The notes under the pieces: generated by a model | What the model saw: the letters and a program-made list of their open reading frames with translations, nothing else | Told to the model about the DNA's origin: nothing | Databases searched by the model: none | In this document: piece after piece, positions 23,901 to 36,246 of the stretch | How the letters are laid out: each line of letters opens with the position of its first letter | How positions within the stretch are numbered: the stretch's first letter is position 1 | Assembly (NCBI GenBank): GCA_030411725.1 | Contig: MU839829.1 | Location: 1,240,001-1,304,000, forward strand | DNA from: Echria macrotheca | Taxonomy: Eukaryota > Ascomycota > Sordariomycetes > Sordariales > Schizotheciaceae | Reading direction: 5' to 3' | Length of the DNA stretch: 64,000 nucleotides | Program-made: the position numbers and the translations under genes

Positions 23901-24380
23901 TCTACGCCGAGGACGGCTGAGGCAATGGATTTGATGACGTTCCGAGAAATCATGGATATGCCGTCACCGGTGGAGAGGGCGAGATTGTTTGACGAGACTC
24001 GGACAAAGTTTGCTGCCATAGACACGGGTCTCGACGAATGGATGTCGACAATGAGAGCGCAACACGCTGAGCATAGCCATGCGTCGGGGTCCTTTAGAGC
24101 CAGCTTGTTTGGTCCGGTTCCAGCAGGCGATTCACAGGTAGGAGACCCGACAGCTTCGCAGGCCAACCTGCCGATATCTCAACCGCACACCAACATGCCG
24201 ATGCCTCCCACGCCGCCACACGGCTCGGGAGGATTTGGCCATTCCCCAGCACATATCCAAGTGGCTCAGGTTGGGACCAAGAGCAAAAAGCTGCTCATGG
24301 CTGCCGGCAAGGCCGGCAAGGGACTATTGAACAAGGGAAAGAACAAGCTGAGCGGGACCGGGGACAAGGTGTTTTTTTAA
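20941..24380 (+). CDS. Large disordered Pro/Ser-rich protein, unknown (1127 aa)
   Basis: Two exons, 20941-20984 and 21041-24380. The 56-nt intron begins GTTCGT, carries a GCTAAC branch site and ends CTAG; this donor is the only GT in the first exon giving the right phase. The product is 1127 aa. A short N-terminal motif (VNVSRQKTRKWAEFKP, residues 29-44, then YDGDDWG) looks like the conserved part of a fungal family. The rest is disordered, rich in Pro, Ser, Ala and Thr, with many PxxP and SP/TP sites, an Ala-Pro-Met repeat (about 23260-23310) and RRKFSWES near the C-terminal third. It ends in a Lys/Gly-rich tail. No enzymatic domain is seen. A scaffold role is only a guess. Confidence 0.8.
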
Positions 24381-25863
24381 TTCTTGATAGATTTGCGCGC
24401 GTGTTTCGCATAATCGTTTGGTTACGGCAGTTGGACTGGAGAGAGCTACATGTTGTATAGTTAATGATGGGCTGGTGCGCCAGCGGAGGAGTGGGCATGT
24501 CGCGGGGTCCGGGGAGGGCCGTGTGGGTGTTTTATTCCCGGGGGACACGAAGCGTTTTATTTAGCTGACGCGTGCCTATGTCCCTTTTTTGTAGTGGTTT
24601 ATGTCTGGCGGCAGGGTACACAGAAGCAGCATGACTGTTGGAAGGGGCGACGAAAAAGATTTTATTATGCCCCGAACGGGAAGCCGAGACTTATAGGCTG
24701 TGTGTCAGAGATTGGCTCCGGCCTGTCGCGGAAACGAGCGACGCGCAAGGCTGGTGGTCGGGGCGATGTCGCTGTGTGCTTGGTTGGAGCAGTCGGGTGG
24801 TCGGATCTGAGTTGGCAAGTCGTCCCTTGTACGGTTGGTTGTACTGTGTATGCCCAGCAGCCCCACGCGTGTTGCGACACTCATCAGTGGCCGTCCGGGG
24901 GGCTATTAATACGCACATCATCCCGTTTCTGCTTGATCAAGCCCGCCAAACGGTTTTCTGCAGGACGGCCAGCTGCAATGGTGCAGACTATTGGCGCAAG
25001 CTAACGCAAGGTGTGACCTGTAATCGGTACTGTACTGCGTAGAGTACCACAGTACTAGAACTCAGGGCCCCGAACTCTCCCCGCAAGGCAGAGAAACACG
25101 GCGTGAGGACGGGACCCCTGCACGTTGGTCAGCGGAGGGCAAGCATGGCATCCAAGGTGGCCGGGGTGTGCCGCAATCTGAGAATCTGAGAGAGTGTGTC
25201 TAGAAAACTTCCACGTCTGTTCTTGTCGTTTTGCACGAAGCATCTCTTCTGTGCGATTCGCTCGAGAATTTGCGGTCAACGGCGGTTCATTGACGACGAA
25301 CAGCTCGGCGCTGAGGTCCGGCCACTCGCTTCTGAGACCTGGAGACGACACACACACACACCTCGACGAGCCCACATCCCAGACTCGTCAGCAGCTGTTG
25401 CGTTACAACTTGTCAGCTCGCCGAAGCTGATGCCACCCATTCCTGACCTTCTGCACACGTTTCGACATCTTGGTTGGGGTTTTGTCGACGACGGGAAGCA
25501 ATCTGGCCAGTTTTCGTCTGTCAGTCTGCTCACAATCACCAAGGGAAATCCAGCTTCTCGGACCGTACACCTTTGGTATCCATCCGAACAGCAGCGCATC
25601 TAGATTGCGCCACCGACTACGACGACAATACTACAGACGACCGGGAGCATTTCCGCGTGGGCGCTGGCCCAGTCGGGAGCTTGGGTCGAGCTTGTCGGCG
25701 ACGCGGACGAGACAAGGCTCGACGGCGTCCCGGGTTGCCGACTCCCGAAGGTCGCACAGCCACGGCTTGACCAGGTTCATATCGGACCCCCAGCCGCAAC
25801 GGCAGCTCAATTTCAATCGCATTCCACTTCTTCGCTAGCATCTCGCCTCGTTTCACATTTTCC
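24381..25863. other. Intergenic between two disordered-protein genes
   Basis: About 1.5 kb with the terminator region of the first gene and the promoter of the second. A short CA run lies near 25348-25361. Frames on either strand have no recognisable content. Confidence 0.55.
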
Positions 25864-28800
25864 ATGGCGACGCTACAAAAACAACGGCCAGTAGGTAGCC
25901 CCTCCATCTGCCTGGCGCGCGCGAGCCATGACAGACACCAGGCTTGAAGGTCGGCTAACTGACACAACAGCAACAGTCCGGGTCTAATGCGCCGCAGAGA
26001 ATTCCCTCTTTTGTAGGCCTGCCACCGATTCGTCGCGCGTCCACCTTTGGCTCGTCGCTTCTGTCGTCCGACTCGGCCGGAGGCGGCTTCTTGGTCGAGA
26101 GCGACGGTCCGCAGCTTCAACCCGGGCCTGCAGCCGGCCAGCTCGCCGGCGCGCCACCAAGAAGCGCGTCGCCGCCTCCCATGGCGAACGATTCGGAACA
26201 GCAGTCCTTTGCGTCGCAATACAGCGGCCAGAACCGCTTCACGACAGGGCCCCCTCCGTCAGTTCAGAACATTTATCGGCCAACACAAGCCGCCCAGCCA
26301 CCGAATGGGCCGCCCGGCGCCCAGGGTCCGCCAAGAAACCTCGCGGGCGGGCCCGCCATGCCCCAGTCCACCGTCAACGGCGCGGGCCCACAAGGCAGCG
26401 GTCCGGGGCAACACCCTGCCTTTGGCGGCGGCCGGCAGCCGATGATGCCGCCGCATATGATGATGAACAACCTGCAGAGATTAAACCCTCAGGCCCAGGG
26501 CGGCTGGAACCTACAAGAGTCTCACCTGTCAGAACCACTCAACCCGAGCAACCGCCACCGGTCGTCGCCGAGCAATTCCTCGTCACAGCAACCCTTTTAC
26601 GGTTACGATAAGGAGGCCGGTGTGCCATCGACGAACACTCTTGCGTCCGAGAACGAGAAGGGGGACGAGACGGAGGAAGAGGCAACGCTTACCTCGCCCC
26701 GCATCGGCCAGGCGCTAACAACAAACAACAACTCCCAGCAACCGCCGGTGCCGTCTTTGTCTCGCTCTAGCACTAACCAAAGTGACTTTCAGTCTCCTGG
26801 ACCCGGCTCGGGGAATGATGACGCCCGAGGGGCACGACGCCAATCCAGTATATTTGCGGGCATCAAGGGGAAGCTGGGAGGCGCAGGCTCCCCGGACGAA
26901 TCCCGCCGGGATTCTTTCCCAGGGCCAAAAGCGCAAGGTCCGGTTCACGGGGATGGCATCTCCGAGGCGAATTTCATGATGGACGAGGCAGGTCAACAGA
27001 AAAAACGACTCCCGTACTCCCGCCTGAGAAATTCCGAGATAGCCTCCGACAACCAAAGCCAGGACAGCATCATGGTTCAGGGATCTACCACGCCTCCGGT
27101 AGAAGATAACAGGACTCCATCACCGTTTCCGCCTCCAGAAAAGAAAAGAAGCTTCTTTGGAGGAGGAGGCGGCGGTGGACAACCACCAGCTACCCTGAGA
27201 AAAGAGAGAACCGACACGTCGAGAATGTCTAGTTCGAGCAGCAACCCCACAGACTCGAGCGGTGGTGCTGCAGCACCCAAGAAAGGCTTCTCTGCCCTCT
27301 TCGGTAAACTTCGTTCCGGGAACGGAAATGGACACCAGGATGGACCCCCGCAAGATCACAGGCCTCCGATGGGACCGGGCCCTTCTCAGCCACTGCCGAC
27401 AATGCAGGGGCAGCCCCCCCCTCCGGGTCCGGGACAGGCTCCACCGGGGATGGGCGGTCCCAACGGTGGTCCTCCGTCGGATGTTATGGTCCCACCCCCG
27501 ATCATTGGGCGCGGTAGGAGCGACAGCATGTCGAGTGGACGGTCCGTAACCTTTGCGCCGACTCACAGGAGTCAAGCCTCGTTACCGCAACAAGGAATGG
27601 TTGGTGATGTTGACAAGGCAAGGAAAGCAAGTGGTGGCATATTTGGATTCGGGAAGAAAAAGTCGGACTTGAAGGGCCCGGAAACCGTTCCGCAGCAGCC
27701 AATGGTTGGACCTGGGCCGCCTGGGCAGACAGGGCCACAGCAGCAACCCCCGAACCAAATGGGACGTGGACAGCCAGGTCAGAGTCCTCCGGGTTCTGCT
27801 GCTCCGGGCCCTAGTTTTCAAGGGCAGATGGCAGGCGGGCTATCGCCTCCAGATCAGGGACAGGCACAGATGGGACGTGGATTAGCACCCCCGGATCAGG
27901 CGCAGATGGGTCGCGGTCATATGTTACCGGAACGACCAGCCTCAATGGGACGAGGGCAACCTTCAGCAGAACAGATTCGACCAACATCAATGGGCCGAGG
28001 TCTGGCGCCGCCTGGTCAGATGGGAGCTGGTCGAGGACAGATGCCGCCATTTGCGCCCGGAATACCACAGTTCCCCGGGCAGTTCGGGATGCAGGCAATT
28101 GGCCCAGATGGGAGACCTATCATTCTTCAGGGGCAATTCAATCCGCAGACGGGGCAGTTTATGGTGCTCCTTCCACCTGGCGTGGCACCGCCGCCGGGTG
28201 GTATGGTACCCGGCATGAGGCCGATGCCAGGCCAGCTTTCGCAGGCGTCGCTTCTACCGCCGTTGCCGGAAAGTCGGCCACAAAGTCAGCACGGTGATTC
28301 GCCAGCCATGGGCCAGCAACTCCACCAAACCAACGGCGTTCACTCCAACTCACCGCTATCACGACCCGTGTCTGGGCTCCAGGACTCGGCAAGGATGGGT
28401 GCGCAGACACCGCCTGGGTCGCGGCCCCGCCAGGGCGACTCCCCAGTCTCGCAGAGGTCGCGATCCATCTCGACCTCGACGCAAGATCAGTCCCGCGGGT
28501 CGTTGAGCACCACTCCGATCCAATATAAACAGCCGTTCCAGCCGCCACCGCAGGCGAGCACCGGGACGGCTGGCAATCAGGTGCCCATGAGGAAGCCGGT
28601 GCAAGGATATCCCATCTCGCAGGGCGACCAACTCACACCCCAGGAAGGTCCAAGCGATAGTGGTGCACGGAGTCAGAGGTCGTCCTCGATCTCCTCCCAA
28701 GCTAGGTTTTCCGCCTCTGCTGGCCAGGGATCGCCTAGCCAGAATAACGACCAAGATCAGTCGAGGCGTGTTTCCGGGCAGCTCAATATGCAACGACTTT

Positions 28801-31259
28801 CTGCTCAGCAGCCGTCACCTTCCGCAACGTCGCCATCGGGAGAGCCTTCAGGCACAGGTCTCTCCCCCAACGAGCCGTCTCGGCCATTCCAAGGTGCCCA
28901 GTATCCTACAGGCCAACAGGATGGGCCCGCCCCCGTCGTTCAGCCCGCCCCCGTCGGTCAGCCCGGCGCCCCGTTCTTCGCCCCAGGTCAAGGCCCAGCC
29001 ATCAATCGGGTGCCCTCGTTTGCCTCTTCAGTTGCTCCGACCGGGCCTCAGCCAGGTCCGCCAATGCCTGCTAGCGGTATTCGCCCTCCCGGAACCACTA
29101 TGGCGGCCCCGAAGGAGAAAGAGCAGAGTACCTTTTCCAAGCTGCTCAAGGGCACGAAGGGTCCTTCGAATCCGCAATCGGCAGGCGGTCAAGACAAGCC
29201 AGAGAAAGAGAAAAGATCGTTCTTTGGTTTCAGGAGGGAATCCAAGCAGCCGAGTGCGCAGTCTGGTCCTCCTCAGGGGCAGGGCCAGGCTGGGTCATCG
29301 CTTCCTCCCGCTGCCCAGGCCCTGAGGCCCCAAATGACGGGTCCTCAGCCTATGCAAATGAATCCGCTCCGTCCACAGATGACCGGTCCCCAACCGACAC
29401 CGATGCAGCCACTCCGTCCGCAGATGACAGGGCCTCCGGCTACCATGCAGCCCTTGCGGCCACAGATGACGGGCCCGCCAACGTTTCCGGTCCAGCCTCT
29501 CAGGCCGCAGATGACGGGACCACAACCTCAGCTGCAGCCTTTCCCAGGCGGAGCCATGCCGATTCAGCCGTTGGGCATGCCGATCCAGCCGGGCCGTGGG
29601 ATGGAGCCGCAATATGCCCAAGTCCCCATCCCGGCCGGGTATGGTTATGTACACGCCGAAGGAGGCGTTCTTCCGGCCCCAGCCCCTTACATGGTCAACC
29701 ATCCGGCCGGTGTCCCCATTCCTCCTGGCCAGCCGATACCTCCTGGTCAGCCCATACCTCCCGGTCAGCCGATCAACCCTGCGATGCCCCAGCAGCCCAG
29801 CTGGTCGCAAGGGCCAATTCGTCCTGTGTGGGCAGCTCCCCTACCTGGCCAGCCGATCTTACAGCCTCGTCCCGTTGGTCCTCTGGACCCCGCCGCCCTG
29901 CTCAACCAACCGTCTTCTGAAGACAGGCAGAGCGCGTCCCCCCAGAGTCAGGATCAGCCGATTCGGCCCTTGGGTAGTAACCCTCCAGGGCAGCAGTTCG
30001 ACCGGAACCAGCAATCAGTCGGACCGTCTCCGATCCAACCAGCTGAGCCAATCCAACTTGGCCAGCCCATCCACCCATCCCAGACAGGGCAAGCGACTCC
30101 CGTTTCTCCTCAGCCCTCGCTAGCATCCCAGCTCGTATCACCGGCGAGCGTCACATCCCGCGAAAGCCAGTATCTGGTGCGCTCCGATTATAGCTCACCC
30201 AGCTCGATGGCAGTTCAAGGGAACAGCTCGGGAATGCCGCCTCAGTTGCGGCACCCCGGCTCACCACAGGGCTACCCGATTCCTCATTCGGCCTTCTCTC
30301 CGATCAACCCGGCTGCTAACAGACTACCCAACCCGCCGCTGCCCCAGAGCGGAGCTCCACATCAAGAGCAGAACCGTCACAGCGGTGGGCTGTTGCCTCA
30401 GCGTCAGCCAAGCGCCGTGAGCCAGATTTCGCTTCAACCCGGAACCAACCCGCATGGGTCCAGCGTGAACTCGCCGGTATCACGCACCAGCCAGACCGGG
30501 AACACGCCTAGCCCGCAGATCACGCCTGATAGGGGCGTCAGCCCTGAACCAGCACACGCACCTCCTCGGGATTCGAGCAACGTTAGTCCCGAGCAGGCGG
30601 TTCATCCATTCCCCGCCCCGCAGGGTGTCCAGATGCAGGTGTACCCGCCCCAGAATGCGGACGAAAGGTCATATCGGACGTCTCAGTCGATGGGACACGT
30701 AACCAACAATTCTCGGGGGTCGCTGCAAGTTGTGCCACAGACGCCTCGGAGCGCGGCCGAGGATAACATCTATGACGCCACGCCGAGACACTCGACGGTT
30801 CCGCCTCAGTACCGCGACGACGGTTCCCAGAGAGACAGGATGTCGATGACGGAGCCAAAGTCGCCGGGTCCATCCCGAGAAACGGCCAGACCCAGGTCTC
30901 CAGAGTCGTCGATTGATACTCGCACGGCCCCATCGCCCATCGAGCGGTCCGACAGCATGCAGTCAAGGGACTTTTCCCGGGCGGGGAACCGCGCCAGCGC
31001 CGTGGCCGAGTCTAGCATGGTCGACAGTACCGACACGCCGCCCAAGGCCATGTCGACGGATCGCGTGCTTTTCGAGGAGGCTAAACGCCAGAGGCTGCTG
31101 CGCGAGCAGGAGGAGAAGATACCCGTCTTCCCGACCGAGCCGGATCCGGATGCTGCCAAGAAGAAGGACGAGGAGGAAGCGCCCCAGATGAGCGCGACCA
31201 GCTATCCTGGTCAAGAATGGAATCCGTATGAAGCCGGCTTCGGCGACTGGGATGACTGA
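25864..31259 (+). CDS. Very large Pro/Gln/Gly-rich disordered protein, unknown (1771 aa)
   Basis: Two exons, 25864-25890 and 25971-31259. The 80-nt intron has a GTAGGT donor, a GCTAACTGAC branch region and an ACAACAG acceptor. The first coding exon is only nine codons. Near the start of exon 2 the motif FVGLPPIRRASTFG (residues 23-36) looks conserved; the C-terminus ends GQEWNPYEAGFGDWDD. Between them lie about 1600 disordered residues with several repeat blocks: five LRPQMTGP units (29319-29530), GQPIPP units (about 29715-29780) and MGRG units (27760-28040). Short basic-aromatic segments recur (KKRSFFGG, KKGFSALFGKLR, IFGFGKKK, FSKLLKG, KRSFFGFRR). No catalytic domain. Function unknown; membrane or SH3/WW-domain interactions are possible from composition. 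Confidence 0.82.
27760..28040 (+). repeat. MGRG-type coding repeat
   Basis: Within the 1771-aa protein, several degenerate units of the form QMGRGxxPP(D/G)Q follow each other. They are imperfect at the DNA level, so they are old or under protein-level selection. Confidence 0.7.
29319..29530 (+). repeat. Five LRPQMTGP coding repeats
   Basis: Five copies of the octapeptide LRPQMTGP separated by short variable Met/Pro/Gln linkers. The core is invariant while codons differ between copies, which suggests selection on the peptide. Confidence 0.85.
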
Positions 31260-32787
31260 GGGTTTTTCGACTGCCCCTTTTGATCTCATCGCATCTAGCC
31301 CCCTGATATAGGTAGCCACACCACCACATAGATCTATGATATATACCCTTTTTATTTATGTTTATTTATTTATACATCTTTACCTCGTTGGGGTTTTATA
31401 TCACTCGTTTTTTCTTCACACACGAAATTGTCCTTATCCATCCTTCACACCATACCTATCTACCATGTTTCTTATGTCGGGAGTATTACCTTACCTTTTT
31501 GCATACTACCACCGCTTCAAAGGGATTGATGATTGTGTATATAGAGCAGAGAGCATTGGACATGCTATTTTGTGGAGGTGAAAAACCATTTAGGTATATA
31601 TATATAACTTGGGATAGATAGTTTCTCGCCGGGGTATGGAAAGGAGCCGGCGAGACGGGCCACCATTTTTTATTTAATGAGACCCATGACATGAAAAACA
31701 AAAACCTCGAGGACATTTTTAGTTTTTAGTTTTTATTAATCTTTTTTATATATGTTCAAGAAGACGTTAATGTTCCGGTGACACGCATACATACATGTCT
31801 TGGTCCAACGGGGTATCTGGCAGACATCTCGAAGACTTTCGCAATGGTCCCGATGGCCGAGGAACTCACTCCAAAGAGCTCACTCACCGCCCTTCATTTG
31901 CTGTGTGGGTATGGCTATTCCGTACTGATGTGTTTGATGTTTGACAATACACACACACATACATCCCAATTTCATTAACTGCCTTCCACAAGCTGAGTAC
32001 GGAATACCCCTTCCCCTAAACTGTACACGCTGATACACGGCGATGTTGACGCCCATCTCTTTCTTCTTCTTCGTGTCTTCCGTTCAGTATAATGGTAGCC
32101 AAGCTCACCTGGACCTGCACCTGGACCGTCTCTTCGATAACCGAAAGGTTCAAGGTTCACCAAACGAACCTCCCACACTTGGGACTGGGCCGGATCCGCT
32201 CGTCCCAGATGGGAAGCTGATCACCGCGCAGATATAAAACAAGAGGATATTCACCCCCGTAATCCGCGTAGAACCGTGTTCCGACAGTTTTGTTCAGCCA
32301 ATCAGCCAGAGGGCTCAAGTCATTCGCTGACACCGAAAAACGAGTTGTAAGCTCTGTGCTTTCCAATATCTCAATCTATCCATCGTCTGGTATATAGAAA
32401 ACACGACACCCAAAAACATTATTGTCCATCCGCCTATCCAGCCATGCCCTCTATGACCAAAATAAACATCGATGCCTCTTGTCCGTATCCTACACACCCC
32501 GCCCATTGCTCCGCCCATGACTCGATAAGGAAAAAAATGGCTTTTGCGGACGGAAATGATAACCAGGAACGCCGTGACCGTATGAAAGGTAACGATTAGT
32601 CGGTTTGATGCCTGATGTCGGCAGAAGTTGAACACAAAACGCCGATACGCCATGTTTCCCCCCTCCACTCCGGTTCTCTCGTCCCTCCTCCGAAACCCGA
32701 ATGCCTGGTGACGATATGATACATGATGCGATAGGAAAATCAAATACAGGAATTTTGGTGACGTTTGATGAGTCCTCTCCCTGGGCC
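31260..32787. other. Convergent 3' intergenic region
   Basis: About 1.5 kb of AT-richer sequence between the convergent disordered-protein and sec2 genes. Contains T-rich tracts and a short CA run (about 31949-31962). No gene seen. Confidence 0.6.
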
Positions 32788-34866
32788 CTAGGCAGCTGGG
32801 ATGGTGACGGACAGTCGCTTGATGTCTTCCTTGCCAAGAAGGGCTTCCGGCTGTGGTTCTCTGGCAGAATCATCGACACTTATGGACGGCGGTGTTGGAT
32901 TATCGGAAGCATCCACCGGGGCACCACCCTCGTCAGCATCAACGGGGGAAGCGTTGGTCAGAATTCGCGGCACCGGCGTAGCGTTCTCATCCCGGTCTCC
33001 TTCAGGAGCAAGCTTCTCGGGGTCAGCTTCCTCGGCTGTTGTGTCAGATGGCTGGGCGATTTCGGGCGCTGGTTCGATCGTTGGCAGCGCCTCCTGGCTA
33101 GGACGGGGGCTAGGGGCGACGCTTGAGCTCGGCGGGTGAAAGTGTGATGTCGGAACAACCCCGCCGCCAATGCGGCTCCAAAACATCTGCTCCCGCAACC
33201 GGACGCTCTCTTCCCATGCAGCTTTCTCCGCATCCTCATCATCAGCCCGCCAGTGTCCGTCTTTGACAATCCTGAGGAAACCCAAGAAGTCACAGGTGGA
33301 CCGAACTCGCGCCAGGCAGTACTTGCAAAGAGGATACCCGCTCTGTGCTGAACCAGACTCGCTAGTGCGGAAACGGTGAGTTCGGAGGTGTTCGTCGTCC
33401 TTCCTAGCTTCGCCGCACAGAGAGCAAGGGTATAGCTCGGGCTTTGTAACTCTGCCGAATCGGCTCGTGCTCGTCGCAGGCACAGGCTCGACCACGAGCG
33501 ACCCATCCGTCATGGCAGTTAGCACGCTACGACGTGCAAGCCAGGAGAGCCCCGGGGCTGTGTCCAGTCGCAAAGTTGGTTCAATGTCCTCGGTAAGAGC
33601 TCTTTTGTAGAACTTGGTCTCTTTCAGGTGGGGCAAAACCGGCATACCGGCGGCCGAGCCAACGCTGGATACAGAGGACGGCGTCACGGGCGTTTGAGGG
33701 GAGGTTGCGGGCGACGTTGCCGTCGTAGACAGTGAGGAGTTGGACCCATTTTGTGCCGTAACAGTAGTGCTGGTGGAACCTAGGCCAAGGCCGAGAGAAG
33801 TGAGGCCGGAATTGGGCTGATTGGACATGACACGCTGACCAGAGAGCCGTTTTGATGTCCGGATGAGATCCTTGAAGTCGTTGTAGGACGCTAGGTCGGT
33901 ACGGAGGACAGGCTGCAAAAGGTGGGTGAAGCTTGTCGGGTACGACGGAGAAAGGGGTTCGGGCAACCCAGGATGGGACAATCCGACCGGGGAGCGGTCG
34001 TCCTCCCGCGCGTCAAATTTGCTGAAGCCCGGGGAAGAAGGCACAGTGGGAGCGCCTTGTTCCTCTCTCTCAGCGACCATCTGCTCGCTCATCTGCTCCA
34101 TGACATGCTTCAGCTCGGCAAGCTGCTCCTGTTGGGACTTTAGAAGACCCTCGGTATCGGCCAGTTGAGCTTTTAACTGATCGTTCTTCCGTTGCAGTGC
34201 CTCCTGCTCGATACGGGCCTCCTCCTTGGCCGAAATAACCATCTTGTTTGCTTCTTCAAAAAGGGCAGCCGTAAGATTCTCCAGCTCTTGCTCGATCTTT
34301 TTCTTTTGCTGCTCCGTTTCGGCCCGCGCCTTCTTTTCCTCGGCAATTCGAGACAGCAGCTTCGTCTTCTCGGCTTCGACCGACTTTCGCCTCACCCAGA
34401 CATCTCCGGCCAGCATTTCTCTCTGATCCTCAACCTGTCGCTCGAGCTGCCGTATCCTCTCGCGAGAGTTCTCTAGCTCCATCCTCGTAGCGGATAGATT
34501 GTCGTCGAGCGTCGTCTGGTGGTTGATGGCATTGATGAGCTTGGTGCTCAGAGTGGCGACCTCTTGGTCAAGGTCCGGGTGGTGAGGGCTGGCCATCAGG
34601 TCTGCGTTTGCCGGACTCATCGCCCGGCTCCTCGGGTCGGGTATAGTGCTCATGTCATTGTCGTCGTCTAGGTTCGCCGGGGAATAAACTCGACCGGATT
34701 GCGGCGTAGAAGGAGCCGAAGGAACGAGATCGCTAATGTGAGGTAGTTCTGATGTTGACGACGGCTTCAGCGTCGCTTGGGGCGGCTTGGGCGAGGCAGT
34801 TCGTAGGATGCTCGACAGCGATCGACTGTGGCCGAAAGCGGCGCGGCCCGGGTTGGAGGGCGGCAT
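32788..34866 (-). CDS. sec2: Sec2 / Rabin-type Rab guanine nucleotide exchange factor
   Basis: Intronless, 692 aa from the chosen ATG. A long coiled coil (about residues 100-275) contains LTAALFEEANKMV (198-210), the signature of the Sec2 exchange region that opens Sec4/Rab8. A C-terminal segment carries paired cysteines (CSLCGE, and LCKYCLARVRSTCDF) as in fungal and animal Sec2/RAB3IP proteins, then an acidic Pro-rich tail. Role: activation of Sec4 on secretory vesicles for polarised exocytosis. The frame is open to 34929, but an out-of-frame ATG overlaps that upstream start, while the ATG at 34866 has a strong AAAATG context, so it is preferred. Confidence 0.9.
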   Translation of the reverse strand: MPPSNPGRAAFGHSRSLSSILRTASPKPPQATLKPSSTSELPHISDLVPSAPSTPQSGRVYSPANLDDDNDMSTIPDPRSRAMSPANADLMASPHHPDLDQEVATLSTKLINAINHQTTLDDNLSATRMELENSRERIRQLERQVEDQREMLAGDVWVRRKSVEAEKTKLLSRIAEEKKARAETEQQKKKIEQELENLTAALFEEANKMVISAKEEARIEQEALQRKNDQLKAQLADTEGLLKSQQEQLAELKHVMEQMSEQMVAEREEQGAPTVPSSPGFSKFDAREDDRSPVGLSHPGLPEPLSPSYPTSFTHLLQPVLRTDLASYNDFKDLIRTSKRLSGQRVMSNQPNSGLTSLGLGLGSTSTTVTAQNGSNSSLSTTATSPATSPQTPVTPSSVSSVGSAAGMPVLPHLKETKFYKRALTEDIEPTLRLDTAPGLSWLARRSVLTAMTDGSLVVEPVPATSTSRFGRVTKPELYPCSLCGEARKDDEHLRTHRFRTSESGSAQSGYPLCKYCLARVRSTCDFLGFLRIVKDGHWRADDEDAEKAAWEESVRLREQMFWSRIGGGVVPTSHFHPPSSSVAPSPRPSQEALPTIEPAPEIAQPSDTTAEEADPEKLAPEGDRDENATPVPRILTNASPVDADEGGAPVDASDNPTPPSISVDDSAREPQPEALLGKEDIKRLSVTIPAA

Positions 34867-36216
34867 TTTGTGCGAGGACCAACCCGCCACGGCGACGAAG
34901 CTTAGCCAGACTTTATCAGCGACCGCCATCCATGTGACTTGAGCCCAGCAGACACCACACCACTTGACGTTCGGTCGACCCCGCCAAACAACGTCGTCTT
35001 ATGAGGAAAATAGATCACGGCCGAGCAACAACAATCGGAGTATAGACATACTGGGACTCCAGCTTTCAAGGGCCGTGAGCGACCACACCAGAGCTGGCGG
35101 GTCCTCGGACAGAGCGATTGTCAAACTTGTTTGCGAATTTGTCGGGGCACCGCGTCAGGTCGATGGAGCTTTGATTGAGAGATCCAATGCGGATCCGTCA
35201 AGGCGGAGAAATGGAAGACAATGGCGTTTGAAGAATTTTCCGTGATATTGTTTGCGGCCGGGAGGGAAGGGCAAATCGCGATTCCACCTCTCAAGACTGC
35301 CACCCGAGTCGTCTTTTTCGAGGGATTTGTTGATGATGAGCTGTGAGGGTGCGAGAACTGGAAAGCTCCAGTCTGAAGCCGAGGAGGCGGCGAGCGCGTG
35401 GTGGCAGCAAGGATGGAGACCGGGGTCATGATAGCCCCCAGAGGAAAGCGCCCTCGCGCCCCAGATTCGGGTGGGGCCTTGTGATTTACGATGGGGTCAG
35501 CTCGCCAAGGCGCTCTTCTTCTGGATCCATTCAACAGCTGTCTCTTGACGTGCTGGTTTTTGCGAGCTTACACCGCGCACGCATATGTACGAGTAGGCCA
35601 TCGTGCATTTCTAGGCCCCTATCGACTCCATTGGCGGGCTTGTCAATGCTCCGTCGCCGGCCGAGCCGGTGGCAATCATTCGAGCTCGACTGACAAACCA
35701 ATTGCCATTCCCCTCTCTGCAGAAACAGCATCCGGTAGCCTCACGAACCCTCGGCCGGACCGGTGCGCAATGCTGTGTTCGCATAATTTTAAACGTCGTC
35801 ATAGCTGCCAGGATTTCCCGGATCTCCGTCCAAGGCTGTGCCGCTGCAGCCTTTGGGTTGCCTTGATCGGGCCCTGGCTGTCAAGGCGGAAGAAAGTGAC
35901 CGTGCAACGCGGGCCCGTGTTTTCGTCCCGTCCGAAATCCACCTGCCAAACCAGTTGATCAGTTAGGCTGCTGACAAGAGCGTCCTAATGAAGTTGGTCC
36001 TTAGTAATAACAACACCTCTCTTATCTGTCAGACCCAACAAAATTGAAGACTGCAAGCCATCAGGAGTTGTGAGATTCCTTCTCAGCCCAGGACTTTGTG
36101 AGATTTCTTTTCGGTCCAAGAGTTCAGGTTCTCATCGGAAACATGGTGACCGAATCAGCACCCTGCGGGAAGAAGCTCGGATCCTCGAACCGCGGTTCTG
36201 GGAACCTTGGGGAGCG
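34867..36216. other. sec2 promoter and upstream intergenic sequence
   Basis: About 1.35 kb up to the inverted-repeat element. Open frames on both strands overlap each other and have no motif, so no gene is called. Confidence 0.55.
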
Positions 36217-36246
36217 CCATTTGATCAACTGTAAGTTTACTCAAAT
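36217..36246. repeat. Left terminal inverted repeat (30 bp)
   Basis: Perfect inverted match to 36984-37013; contains the palindrome TTGATCAA. Confidence 0.85.

Noticed and set aside
29295..29810. 171-codon open frame antisense to the 1771-aa protein
   Set aside because: It mirrors the LRPQMTGP and GQPIPP repeats; arginine/glycine repeats of this kind are a by-product of GC-rich repetitive coding DNA.
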